From NCBI GenBank assembly GCA_041690495.1, contig JAWLHE010000006.1:124001-188000 (forward strand): DNA of 64,000 bases, in the 5' to 3' direction. The notes under the pieces were generated by a model. It had not been told where the DNA came from. It did no database searches and was given only the letters and a program-made list of their open reading frames with translations. Source of the stretch: DATAAP01 sp041690495. Its GTDB lineage: Bacteria > Pseudomonadota > Alphaproteobacteria > CACIAM-22H2. Positions 1 through 8,018 of this stretch are shown piece by piece. The position numbers and the translations under genes were made by a program. The number at the start of each line of letters is the position of its first letter. Within the stretch, counting starts at the first letter, position 1.

Positions 1-726
1 GAGCCGCGCCTCGAAGCGGCGGCAGGACGTGCCCGTCAGCCCGCGCGATGCGGCGAGCCGCACGGTGAAGCGGGCCCCCTCCTCCTCGGTCCAGTCGAGC
101 GGGCGGTCGAGCCGCAGCACGGTGTCGGCGAGCGCCAGCAGGGCGCGCGGCTCCACCGCATCGACCAGCAGCACGGCCAGGCCGCGGCGGCGCAGGCCGC
201 GCAGCCACAGCGAAAGCGCCTGCCAGCGGCTGCCGAGGCCGCGGCCGCCGCGCACCAGCGCCGAGACGCCGTCGAGCACGACGAGGTCGGCATCGACCGC
301 GAGGTCGTCGAGCGCGGCGATGCCGCTCTCGACGTCGAGGTCGGGCAGGCCCGCCGCCTGCGCATCGCCGGGGACGAGCACGAGCCGCGGCGGCGGGCGC
401 TTGCCCGCGAGGGCGGCGAGGCGCGCGGCCAGCAGCCCCTGCCCGCCGCACACGTCGAGATAGACGACGCGGCAGGCGGCCTGTGCTTCCCAGCCGAGCA
501 CCGCGCCGCCGCGCGCGGCGGCACAGGCCATGGCGAGTGCCAGCCAGCTCTTGCCCACGCCGCGCGGGCCGGCGACGAGGGTGATGGCGCCGCGCGCGAG
601 CACCGGCGACAGCACGGGGTCCCGTGGCGGCGTCGCGGCGGCGAGGGCCGCGAACCGGTCGGCCGACCACGCGCACAGCGCCGGCCGGCCCGGCGCCGGC
701 GGTCCGGCGTCAGGATCGATCTGCAT
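1..726 (-). CDS. P-loop ATPase, RepA/RecA-like (AAA_25 type), C-terminal part outside window
   Basis: Read from an ATG at 726 leftward, the frame stays open to the window edge (242 codons seen). It has a Walker A motif GPRGVGKS at residues 52-59 and a Walker B strand ending in LVVLD at 147-151, in the layout of RepA-like/AAA_25 ATPases. In that family these are cytoplasmic ATPases related to replicative helicases, often found on mobile elements. A GGGAG ribosome site lies about 10 bases before the ATG. Codon use is very GC-rich, unlike the neighbouring nuclease-helicase island, so it need not belong to it. Which ATPase this is cannot be settled without the missing C terminus; a DNA-related role is inference. 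Confidence 0.6.
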   Translation of the reverse strand, partial: MQIDPDAGPPAPGRPALCAWSADRFAALAAATPPRDPVLSPVLARGAITLVAGPRGVGKSWLALAMACAAARGGAVLGWEAQAACRVVYLDVCGGQGLLAARLAALAGKRPPPRLVLVPGDAQAAGLPDLDVESGIAALDDLAVDADLVVLDGVSALVRGGRGLGSRWQALSLWLRGLRRRGLAVLLVDAVEPRALLALADTVLRLDRPLDWTEEEGARFTVRLAASRGLTGTSCRRFEARL

Positions 727-792
727 GAAATGGCTCCCGGAAAAAGAAAGCGCCGGACGCGGGCGGAGCCCGGCCGGCGTGGTGGGGTTCGG

Positions 793-829
793 AAAAGCAA
801 AACGCCCGCCGGCGGGGGCCGTGCGGGCG
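793..829 (-). terminator. Intrinsic-terminator-like hairpin upstream of the ATPase gene
   Basis: On the minus strand a 7-bp GC stem (CGCCCGC/GCGGGCG) is followed by TTTTGCTTTT. It lies 67 to 103 bases upstream of the ATPase start on the same strand. It could be a leader attenuator, or a block to transcription entering from the region before the nuclease gene. Confidence 0.45.
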
Positions 830-959
830 TGGTTGTGGTGGCGGAGATTCAACCGCAGATCATGACGCCGGTCAACCGTTTACGAAAAACTTCTGTCCAC
901 ATGCCGAATGCTGTGCTTCTATTTAGGATAGCAAAATAATTAAAGCCTTGGGGGGCATC

Positions 960-1775
960 ATGGGACTATCCAGGAGGGTAGCCGAACGGCTTTCCACGCA
1001 ACTCCGCCGCTATCAGCCGATCCTGACCGCCGCGAAGAGCCGGGACATCAATGAGTCCGATACGGTGGTCATCATCGGCGACATGCTCGCCGATCTGTTC
1101 GGCTACAGGAAATATACGGAGATCACGACGGAGTTCGCGATCCGCGGCACCTATGTCGACCTTGCCGTCAAAGTAGACGATGAGGTGCGATTCCTTGTCG
1201 AGGCAAAAGCCATCAACTCGCCGCTCAAGGACGCGCACGTAAAGCAGGCCGTTGATTATGGAGCGAATAACGGTATCGAATGGGTGGTTCTGACCAATGC
1301 CGCCGTCTGGCAATTCTACAAGATCCACTTCCGCCAGCCGATCGACAAATCGCTCGTCTACGAAGTAGATCTTACGATGGTGAATCCCCGAGACGCTCAA
1401 GCGCTGGAGTGTTTCGGGACACTGGCCCGCGAAGAATTCACGCAGCAGTCGATGACGGCTTTCTTCCAACACCAGCAGGCGATCAGCCGATTCTCACTAG
1501 CCGCAGCGATTCTGAGTGATGACATCCTTAAGGCGCTCCGTCGCGAACTGAAAGAGATCGCACCGAAGCTGAAGGTTGAACCAGAGCAGATACGGGCAAT
1601 CCTTGAGAACGAAGTGCTAAAGCGCGAAGTCGTCGACAGCGATGAGGCCCAGCGAGCACGCACAACGCTCGCAAAGGCCGCCCGAGCGGCGTCTCGCGCC
1701 AGGACTTCGGGAGTTGCAGAATCGCATGCCCCCGCGGCAATCCCAAATGCACCAGTAAATGGCGCTGTGACTTAG
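960..1775 (+). CDS. HsdR N-terminal-like PD-(D/E)XK nuclease (stand-alone)
   Basis: A 271-residue protein whose first 120 residues match the nuclease domain at the N terminus of type I restriction HsdR subunits. The expected residues can be seen: Glu33, Asp67 in TYVDLAVK, Glu81-x-Lys83 in VEAKA, and Gln96/Tyr100 in the QxxxY motif. The rest is helical with no recognised domain, and its end is rich in Ala and Arg. No motor domain is attached; instead the next gene, 186 bases downstream on the same strand, is an SNF2 helicase, suggesting a split nuclease-plus-translocase pair. The ATG at 960 was chosen over an in-frame TTG at 948 because GGGGGG sits five bases before the ATG. GC content is lower than in flanking genes, suggesting transfer. 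The nuclease fold is well supported; a defence role is inferred. Confidence 0.8.
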   Translation: MGLSRRVAERLSTQLRRYQPILTAAKSRDINESDTVVIIGDMLADLFGYRKYTEITTEFAIRGTYVDLAVKVDDEVRFLVEAKAINSPLKDAHVKQAVDYGANNGIEWVVLTNAAVWQFYKIHFRQPIDKSLVYEVDLTMVNPRDAQALECFGTLAREEFTQQSMTAFFQHQQAISRFSLAAAILSDDILKALRRELKEIAPKLKVEPEQIRAILENEVLKREVVDSDEAQRARTTLAKAARAASRARTSGVAESHAPAAIPNAPVNGAVT

Positions 1776-1961
1776 TCGGCTCATCGAGAATCCAATCCAT
1801 TGAGCTGCCCGCGTGCAAGCGCGGGATCAGTGCTCAGGGTACAGATTCGCTATCTGATTCTGAGGGCGGGTCGGTTCCGACCCGGAGCACCCTGATTCTA
1901 CTCTGACCCGAATTCCGCATTACCATTCGGGCAGACTGGCTAGAATGTGGTCGGGAGCAAC

Positions 1962-4900
1962 ATGTCTCGGCGGGTTCCGCAACTACAGGTCAAAGCAATG
2001 CGTGCGGGCAGCTCCAACGAGGCTGCCGTCTATCGGGCCGCGCTTGAATGGAACCTGATTGATCCCATTGTGATCCAGACGCGCGATGACCTGAAATCTG
2101 AGCGCCTCTGGAAGGATCTCGTCGAGCCTTATAACCACCAGGTCAACAACCTGATAACCTTCTGCCGGCGTCTGCCAGTAACACTACTGGCCGACGATGT
2201 CGGTCTTGGCAAGACGATCAGTGCGGGCCTCATCATTTCTGAACTGATCGCGAGAGCACGCCTTTCAAAGGTCCTTATCGTTTGCCCAAAGCTCTTGGGT
2301 CCTCAGTGGGCAGAGGAACTCAAAAGTAAGTTCAACATTCGGGCGAAGGTCGCAGTCGGCAAGAGCCTTATCTCTGCCGACCCCGGTGACCTTGGGGCGG
2401 TGATTACAACTTATAGCTCAGCTCGCCTGCACCTAGACAAAATTCCGCAAGATCGCTTCGAAATGCTTGTTCTCGACGAAGCGCACAAGCTGCGAAATCT
2501 GTATGGGGTCGAGACGCCGCCCCAAGTCGCAGTGCGATTCCGCAAGGCGTTAGAGGAAAGGCGTTTTCGCTTTGTATTGATGCTCACAGCAACCCCTATC
2601 CACAACCGTCTTTGGGATTTGTATTCACTTATCGACCTCCTCACTGTGGCACGAGGACACCAGAACCCTTTTGGCTCCGAAGGCATGTTTGCGCGCAAAT
2701 TCATTGCTGATTCTCGTGAAGAGGCACGCCGCCTTAAGCCAGAGGCCACCGACGAATTCCGATCCGTCATCTACAGTTACATGTCTCGGGTAAGACGCGG
2801 AGATGCACAGCTCTATTTTCCTGATCGTGTCGTTCAGTTGCACAAAGTAAAGCCGACAGCCGAAGAGCTTGAGCTCATAAAGCTGTTAGCCGCTCCAATC
2901 CAGAAACTAAATCGGCTGGCACAGATATCGATCTTACAAGCGTTGACAAGCAGCCCTCACGCACTCGCCGCACAACTTAAGACGATGGGCCGCAACGGCA
3001 CCTTCCCGGCCGACGTGGCTGCTTTAATCGGCCAGTACGTCGAACGGATGCCTACGAGTGCGAAGCTCGAAGGGCTCCGAGCGTTAATCGAACAGCTGAA
3101 GCGCGAGAATCCAAATCGTTGGCGCCTCGTTGTGTTCACGGGACGACTGGAAACGCAAACGACAATCCAAGCCTTCCTGGAAAATAGCGGGTTCAAAGTT
3201 GGAATAATCAACGGTTCTTCCGGGCCCAGAAACCAGGAGACTCTAGCGCGCTTCAGGAGCAATCCCCCTGAGTACCGTGTGATTGTATCTACGGAAGCAG
3301 GCTCCGAAGGTGTCAACCTCCAAGTCGCCAATGTCCTAGTAAACTATGACCTCCCCTGGAATCCAATGATCGTCGAACAACGCATTGGCCGCGTCCAACG
3401 ACTTGCGTCGGAGCATGCAAGCGTTGCGATCTTCAATGTGATGCTACGAGGAACATTTGAGGAGTACATCGTCGGACGCCTCATGGAAAAACTCCAGATG
3501 GCTAGTCACGCAATCGGCGATATTGAGGCGTTACTTGAGGCATCGGGGTTGGAAGGAGAGAGCGAATCATCGAGCTTCGAAGAGCAAATCCGGAAACTCG
3601 TCGTTGCAGCACTTTCCGGAAAAGACGTCGAAGAGGCCACCCGGAAGGCAGAGCTCAGCATTACCGAAGCCAAGAAGACACTCAAGCGCGAGGAAGAAAA
3701 TATAAACAGCCTGCTTGGAGAAATGGATGGCAAAGGCGGACCTCAGGCCCCGAAGCTGCCACAGCCAATCAAGTCTCTGGGTCCCAGAGATTTCACCGTT
3801 ACCGCTTTCGAGGCGCTCGGAGCCAAGCTAGTGCAACAGTCGGACCATCTATATCTCTGTATTGAGAATGGCCGAGAGGAGCTCATCCGATTTGAGACTG
3901 AGGAGCATCTGTCGATACAGGGGAACCTGTACGCACCCGGCACGCCCGCTTTCTCTAGGCTCGTCGACCGGGTCGTCACGAATGGAGTTCATCAGGTCCA
4001 AGATCTCGATGAGCGTCCGGCCGAGATCGCCCAAGAACTAGCATTCGAGTGGGTGCGTGAGTTTGGTGGCAATCCGAGCCGGATCTCCATTGATCAAGTA
4101 AATCGCTGCTTCGACGGGCAGGCTCTGGTGCGCATACGGGTAACTGTTGCGCATGATAGTTACGAGCGCCTTGTTGAGGTCTTCTGTACTAACGAAGAGC
4201 ACAATCTCAATGCTGGGCCAAACGGGCTGAGTAAGCTTACTGATCAGATAACGAATCTCGCTTCGGTAGGAATCGACGAAGATGCACTAGTCACCCGTGC
4301 AAAAGAGGATAAAGGGGTCGCTGAATTTTCTCGATTCTATCTCGAGAGAAGAGAGGAAGAGGTCAACGCTGCGGGAGGCGATACGCGAAAGCGCAAGAAA
4401 CTGGAGGACGATTTTACGCCGCGGTTAGAAATGGCCGCAATGTATCTTCAGGGCGGAATGCATAGGCGACTCAAAATCATCGTGCACTATGAGCTCGACG
4501 GCTCAGACGGATATTCAAACACACTGATCGTTGCTCCGTATTCAAACTCAATTGTCGACCATCCTAGCTTCGGTGTTTGCGCCATTACCTCAAAGTCCGT
4601 ACCCCGGCCTTGTCTAGAGCGATGTGAAATTAGTGGGGCAGAAGCTATTAGACATCTTCTTGCGCGCTCGGAAGTCTCAGGCAGACTTGCGCTGCCGAAG
4701 TTCGCCTCGATTTGTGCAATCAGTGGTAAGCGCGCTCTAGCCGACGAGCTTGAAATCTCAGCGGTGACAGGGCTTCACGTGGTGAAGACGCTGCTTCGCG
4801 CCTCAAGCTCAAGCGGGAAGCGAGCCGAGCCGCAGCATTTTACGAAGTGCGAGTTCACTGGGGCCGATCTCCTGCAGGCAGAAGCCGGAATAAGTGAAGC

Positions 4901-5651
4901 ATCGGGAAAGCGCTATCGCCTCGATCAACAGGCGCGGTCAGCTGTTTCGGATAAGGTAGGCCACAGATCAGAATTCGTCTCATGTTTCGAGACGAGGCAG
5001 CTCCTATTGCCTTCCGAGGCGGAGCGATGCGGAGCAACCGACAACTTGGTGAGACCTGGCGTCTTGGAACATTGCTCAGTGACGAGTACAAAGGTGCTTC
5101 CCTCCGAGCTTGAAAGATGTGCGGTTACAGGAAAACGGGTCTTGAAGCGCCTGCTTGTTACGAGCAGCGTTTCGCAGAGCCGGCTTCTTGAAGAGTTTGC
5201 GCTGAGATCGAACTCCGGCCGATTCTGTACGCCAGCTGAAGGAAAGATGTGCACATGGAGCGGACGAAAGTGTCACCCCGAAGACATCCTTCTATGTGCT
5301 TTCACGGGCCTTCCAGTTTACTTCGAGTATATTACTTCAGCAGGTGACCCACGGCTCCAAGTCCTAGCTGACCTTCTGGATGGCACTAAGCGCTCATCAG
5401 AACACGCGGACAAATGGCCGTTCGTCGCCAAAGCAATCGAAACCGCAATTCGCTACGGTAAGTGCAAGATCGAGAGTGCCGTCGGTGCACCGGACGGCAC
5501 GCATGTAGCTGTCTGTGCCGAAGTTCGATCGCTTCTTGGTTTCCGAGTTCATCACGTGGGAGCTTTATATTCCTTCCGAGACAAGGCAGTTGTCGGCAGG
5601 ATCGCTGCGGGGAAGCGTAACGGCAATGTCTGGAAGGCGTTTGATCGCTAG
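1962..5651 (+). CDS. SNF2/RapA-like DEAH helicase with C-terminal 15-residue repeat array
   Basis: A 1229-residue superfamily 2 helicase. Motif I DDVGLGKT is at 78-85, motif II DEAH at 172-175, motif III LTATP at 208-212, motif V around 443-454 and motif VI QRIGRVQR at 473-480. This layout is typical of SNF2/RapA-type translocases, including those in restriction-like and DISARM-type systems. A charged coiled-coil-like stretch follows (about 525-595), then a region of unknown fold. Residues 873-1111 form sixteen tandem repeats of 15 residues, and a tail of about 115 residues ends the protein. The ATG at 1962 has GGGAG five bases upstream; a GTG at 1947 would add five residues. Low GC matches the preceding nuclease gene. 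ATP-driven movement on DNA with that nuclease is inference; no methylase or specificity subunit is nearby. Confidence 0.85.
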   Translation: MSRRVPQLQVKAMRAGSSNEAAVYRAALEWNLIDPIVIQTRDDLKSERLWKDLVEPYNHQVNNLITFCRRLPVTLLADDVGLGKTISAGLIISELIARARLSKVLIVCPKLLGPQWAEELKSKFNIRAKVAVGKSLISADPGDLGAVITTYSSARLHLDKIPQDRFEMLVLDEAHKLRNLYGVETPPQVAVRFRKALEERRFRFVLMLTATPIHNRLWDLYSLIDLLTVARGHQNPFGSEGMFARKFIADSREEARRLKPEATDEFRSVIYSYMSRVRRGDAQLYFPDRVVQLHKVKPTAEELELIKLLAAPIQKLNRLAQISILQALTSSPHALAAQLKTMGRNGTFPADVAALIGQYVERMPTSAKLEGLRALIEQLKRENPNRWRLVVFTGRLETQTTIQAFLENSGFKVGIINGSSGPRNQETLARFRSNPPEYRVIVSTEAGSEGVNLQVANVLVNYDLPWNPMIVEQRIGRVQRLASEHASVAIFNVMLRGTFEEYIVGRLMEKLQMASHAIGDIEALLEASGLEGESESSSFEEQIRKLVVAALSGKDVEEATRKAELSITEAKKTLKREEENINSLLGEMDGKGGPQAPKLPQPIKSLGPRDFTVTAFEALGAKLVQQSDHLYLCIENGREELIRFETEEHLSIQGNLYAPGTPAFSRLVDRVVTNGVHQVQDLDERPAEIAQELAFEWVREFGGNPSRISIDQVNRCFDGQALVRIRVTVAHDSYERLVEVFCTNEEHNLNAGPNGLSKLTDQITNLASVGIDEDALVTRAKEDKGVAEFSRFYLERREEEVNAAGGDTRKRKKLEDDFTPRLEMAAMYLQGGMHRRLKIIVHYELDGSDGYSNTLIVAPYSNSIVDHPSFGVCAITSKSVPRPCLERCEISGAEAIRHLLARSEVSGRLALPKFASICAISGKRALADELEISAVTGLHVVKTLLRASSSSGKRAEPQHFTKCEFTGADLLQAEAGISEASGKRYRLDQQARSAVSDKVGHRSEFVSCFETRQLLLPSEAERCGATDNLVRPGVLEHCSVTSTKVLPSELERCAVTGKRVLKRLLVTSSVSQSRLLEEFALRSNSGRFCTPAEGKMCTWSGRKCHPEDILLCAFTGLPVYFEYITSAGDPRLQVLADLLDGTKRSSEHADKWPFVAKAIETAIRYGKCKIESAVGAPDGTHVAVCAEVRSLLGFRVHHVGALYSFRDKAVVGRIAAGKRNGNVWKAFDR
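4578..5294 (+). repeat. Tandem 15-residue coding repeat in the SNF2 helicase
   Basis: The coding sequence holds sixteen consecutive units of 45 bases (one of 42). The protein pattern is roughly [C/S]-x-[VIF]-[S/T]-G-K-x-x-L-P-x-x-L-x-x; examples are CAISGKRALADELEI and CAVTGKRVLKRLLVT. The units differ strongly at the DNA level, so this is an old, selected protein repeat and not recent slippage. Nine of the sixteen begin with Cys. The pattern resembles half of a zinc knuckle whose second Cys has become Ser or Thr. Confidence 0.8.
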
Positions 5652-5847
5652 GCTTGGTTGATTGCCCCTAAAAGGTCGAGTGAGTCGTCGGAGCGGTAGT
5701 TGTTTCCCTTTCACCATACGCCGCGCAGCGACATATCGTACGTTTTTCACAAACTGAGGTGGCGCGACTGTCCGCTTCCGCTCTCCACGTCCCGGCACCT
5801 TCCCGGTCGAACAGGCGTTCACACGCACGCGGCGCGGGAGCCTCCCC

Positions 5848-6207
5848 ATGAACCTGCAGAAGATCTACACCTCGTTGCTGACCGCGGATCTCGCGGCGGC
5901 GGAGGCCTGGTATGCGAAGCTGCTCGGGCGCGGGCCGGACAACCGGCCGATGGCGACGCTGGTGCAGTGGGAGCTGTCCGGCCAGGCCGGGCTGGCGCTT
6001 TCGAGCGACGGCGAGATCGCCGGACGCGGCGCGATGTTCCTCTACGTCGCCGACGTCGCGGCCGAGCGCCGCCGGCTGAAGGGCCTCGGCCTCGCGCTCG
6101 GCGACGATATCGCGGGCGACTACTCGACGCTGGCGCCGCTGCGCGATCCCGACGGCAACCTGCTCACCCTGGCGTCGCCGCCCGCGCGGCCCTTTCCGCC
6201 GGCGTGA
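5848..6207 (+). CDS. VOC (glyoxalase/bleomycin-resistance-like) family protein
   Basis: A 119-residue single VOC-fold protein beginning MNLQKIYTSLLTADLAAAEA, the usual first beta-alpha unit, and ending with the DPDGNLLTL segment typical of the last strands. VOC proteins are small cytoplasmic metal-dependent enzymes or binding proteins acting on many small molecules; the substrate cannot be deduced. GGGAG precedes the ATG. It is the first GC-rich gene after the low-GC island and lies about 195 bases beyond the helicase. A 28-base piece of it (6049-6076) recurs exactly at 7698-7725. Confidence 0.75.
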   Translation: MNLQKIYTSLLTADLAAAEAWYAKLLGRGPDNRPMATLVQWELSGQAGLALSSDGEIAGRGAMFLYVADVAAERRRLKGLGLALGDDIAGDYSTLAPLRDPDGNLLTLASPPARPFPPA

Positions 6208-6471
6208 GGCAGACGGCGCGCCGATCGCGGCAACGGCGTTAATCGCGCGTTAGCAGGCGATCCCGTTAAAATTGCCCCGGACTGGAGGTGAGCGATGGCG
6301 CCCACGCCCCAACCCTGGCGCGTTCCGCACGGCCGCGACCCCGAGGACGATCTCCGCCGCCTCAATCGGCGGTTCCGCGCCGTGTCGCGCAGCCTCGATC
6401 GCGCGACGTCGCTGCGGCGGCTCGACCGCTGGGCGCGCATCGCCGCGCTCGCCGTCATCGCCGCGGCCGCG

Positions 6472-6509
6472 CTGTGCTGGGCGGTCATGGCTGTGCTGGG
6501 CGGTCATGG
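6472..6509 (+). repeat. 19-bp perfect tandem duplication
   Basis: Two head-to-tail copies of CTGTGCTGGGCGGTCATGG, at 6472-6490 and 6491-6509. Nineteen is not a multiple of three, so the reading frame of the small membrane-protein gene changes here. Confidence 0.9.
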
Positions 6510-6765
6510 CGTTGAGCCTCTGAGTCTGCGTGCCGAAAACCGCCGGACCCGTTCTGCCGGTTTCACCTGCCCGTTCCCGGCGACGAAAAGAGAGAACGCG
6601 GAAAGCGTTCTTCGGTCGAAGAATCACCGCGGCATGTCGGGCAATTCCGGCGCGGACCCGTTGCTGCCGTGCGCTTCAGGACCGGCCGGGCCTTCTGCGG
6701 CCTGCGCCCGGCGCAGCGGCGGGCGCGCGCGGATGATCGCGCATCGGATCTCCCCCGCCGTTCGC

Positions 6766-6800
6766 GCAAAAGGAAAGGCCCCGCCGCGGGGCGGGGCCTT
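6766..6800 (-). terminator. Intrinsic terminator of the PEP-CTERM remnant
   Basis: On the minus strand an 11-bp GC-rich stem (arms 6775-6785 and 6790-6800) is followed by a T-rich run, TTTCCTTTT. It lies 22 bases past the stop codon of the PEP-CTERM remnant, as expected for its terminator. Confidence 0.75.
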
Positions 6801-6821
6801 CTCGCCGCGGAAGGCGCGCAA

Positions 6822-7173
6822 TCAGGCGGCGCGCCGTCTGCGGCGCATGATGCCAAGACCCGCGAGAGCCGTGCCGAGCAGCGCGAGGCTCGCCGGCTCC
6901 GGCACGCCGGTCGGATCGGGGGAGAACGTCGTCAGCCAGCGGCCGGTGAACGACGTCGGCGTTTCGCCCTGGAACAGGATGTTCACGAAGTAGCCTTCCC
7001 CTTCGGTGATCTCGAACGCCTCGTCCTGCGCGCGGAAGGCGATCGAGGACGGGCCGACCAGGGTGGCGATCCAGATGTTGTTCGGGCCGATCGTGCAGAA
7101 GGTCGTGCCGCCGGTGGCGTTGCCGGCACAGGCGGCGTGAACTGCTGACGGGCATCAAGCACCAGCCCCGGGC
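6822..7173 (-). pseudogene. PEP-CTERM exported protein, 5'-truncated remnant
   Basis: The minus-strand frame ends in a clear PEP-CTERM sorting tail: VPEPASLALLG, a short hydrophobic helix and a run of Arg. It is preceded by about 90 residues of plausible beta-rich exported protein. Going upstream the frame reaches a stop near 7174 with no start codon and no signal peptide, so the 5' part is missing or frameshifted. PEP-CTERM proteins are exported and then processed by an exosortase; none is encoded in this window. The terminator at 6766-6800 and a damaged sigma-54-like element near 7267-7283 suggest the gene was once functional. Confidence 0.6.
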
Positions 7174-7331
7174 GGACGCCCGCATGAAATTCGACTTTGT
7201 CCCGATTTTCCCGTCTTCATCCTGGAGCGAACCGGAAATTCGGCTCCGACCCCGTTTCCCGCGATTACGCAATCGAACGCCAGTGACTATTCTGGCGCTG
7301 TCGTCAAGCGATGGCAGGGAGGACACCAGAG

Positions 7332-7643
7332 ATGTCGAAGGGCTATTGGGTGGCATTCGCCGACGTGAGCGATCCCGAGGGCTACAAGGCATATATTGCA
7401 GAGAATGCCAAAGCGTTCCGGAAATACGGCGGGCGCTTTCTCACGCGCGGCGGCCCCTGCGAGGCGCCCGAAGGAAAGCCCCGGTCGCGCACCGTCGTCA
7501 TCGAATTTCCATCCTACGGCGCTGCGCTCGAATGCTATCGATCGCCCGAGTACGCCAAAGCCATGGCGCTTAGACAGGGCATGTCGGTCATGGATCTGGC
7601 GATCGTACAAGGCTACGACGGACCGCAACCGACCGATTCTTGA
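7332..7643 (+). CDS. DUF1330 family protein
   Basis: A 103-residue protein with the DUF1330 pattern: MSKGYWVAFADVSDPEGYKAYI at the start, a GGRFLTRGG turn, RTVVIEFPS, and the YRSPEYAKAMALR helix. The family has a dimeric alpha/beta ferredoxin-like fold and is cytoplasmic; its reaction is not firmly known. GGGAGGA lies about ten bases before the ATG at 7332. An upstream ATG would place this ribosome site inside the gene and is less likely. It is a single gene with no obvious operon partner. Confidence 0.85.
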   Translation: MSKGYWVAFADVSDPEGYKAYIAENAKAFRKYGGRFLTRGGPCEAPEGKPRSRTVVIEFPSYGAALECYRSPEYAKAMALRQGMSVMDLAIVQGYDGPQPTDS

Positions 7644-8018
7644 GACCAATGTCGATGACGATCCGATGAGCGCGAACCCGGCCATGTGACTCGTGCAGCC
7701 GACGTCGCGGCCGAGCGCCGCCGGCGTGAGCCGCTGACGCCCGTCACCGCCGCCGCGGACGTGTAAAGCATCCCGACACGCGCAAACGCGCGCGCGCGAT
7801 GCGCGGTATCGAACGGGATCAGTCTCCAAGCACCGCGCCCTTGAGCCGCGTCAATCGGCGCCGGATCCCGAAAGCTTACAGCCGCGTGCCGCCGCGCCCG
7901 CGCGCCGCGCGGCAAGCCGCTGTTCTCCCATCCACAAACCATGCTGGCGCAGGAATTGCTTTGGAATTCCAACGAACAAGCGCCGGCACTGCGCATGGCG
8001 CATAAAGGGGGGGAATTC
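7644..8018. other. Intergenic region with a VOC gene fragment and a promoter
   Basis: About 375 bases without an intact gene. Positions 7698-7725 repeat 28 bases of the VOC gene at 6049-6076 exactly and in an open frame that soon stops, so this may be a remnant of a related gene. Nearer the right end are a sigma-54-like promoter (7945-7960) and a 12-base palindrome TTGGAATTCCAA (7961-7972). Confidence 0.5.
7945..7960 (+). promoter_or_regulatory. Sigma-54 (RpoN)-type promoter for the PEP-CTERM gene
   Basis: TGGCGC-N5-TTGCT, with GG and GC separated by exactly ten bases as sigma-54 promoters require; it differs from the consensus TGGCAC-N5-TTGCW at one position. It lies about 59 bases before the start codon at 8019. 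The identical core occurs before another PEP-CTERM gene at 14819. Confidence 0.65.

Larger units (their letters stand above)
6295..6993 (+). pseudogene. Small single-pass membrane protein, frame altered by a 19-bp tandem duplication
   Basis: A strong ribosome site (GGAGGTGAG) precedes the ATG at 6295. The first 62 codons encode a charged N terminus and one membrane segment (about residues 47-65). Two adjacent copies of a 19-base sequence follow (6472-6490 and 6491-6509). Without the second copy, the frame would stop seven codons later, giving a protein of 69 residues ending AVMALSL. With it, the frame runs on for another 160 low-complexity residues, across the terminator and coding strand of the opposing PEP-CTERM remnant. 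The intact ancestral gene was therefore probably a 69-residue membrane protein of unknown function. An assembly error is the other explanation. Confidence 0.65.

Noticed and set aside
36..800. Minus-strand frame of 254 codons at the left edge
   Set aside because: Another minus-strand frame of the same DNA holds Walker A and B motifs and stays open to the edge; this one is Arg/Ser/Pro-rich.
1776..1961. Possible antisense RNA or toxin-antitoxin gene between nuclease and helicase
   Set aside because: Only 186 bases with no small frame having a ribosome site, and no strong hairpin pair.
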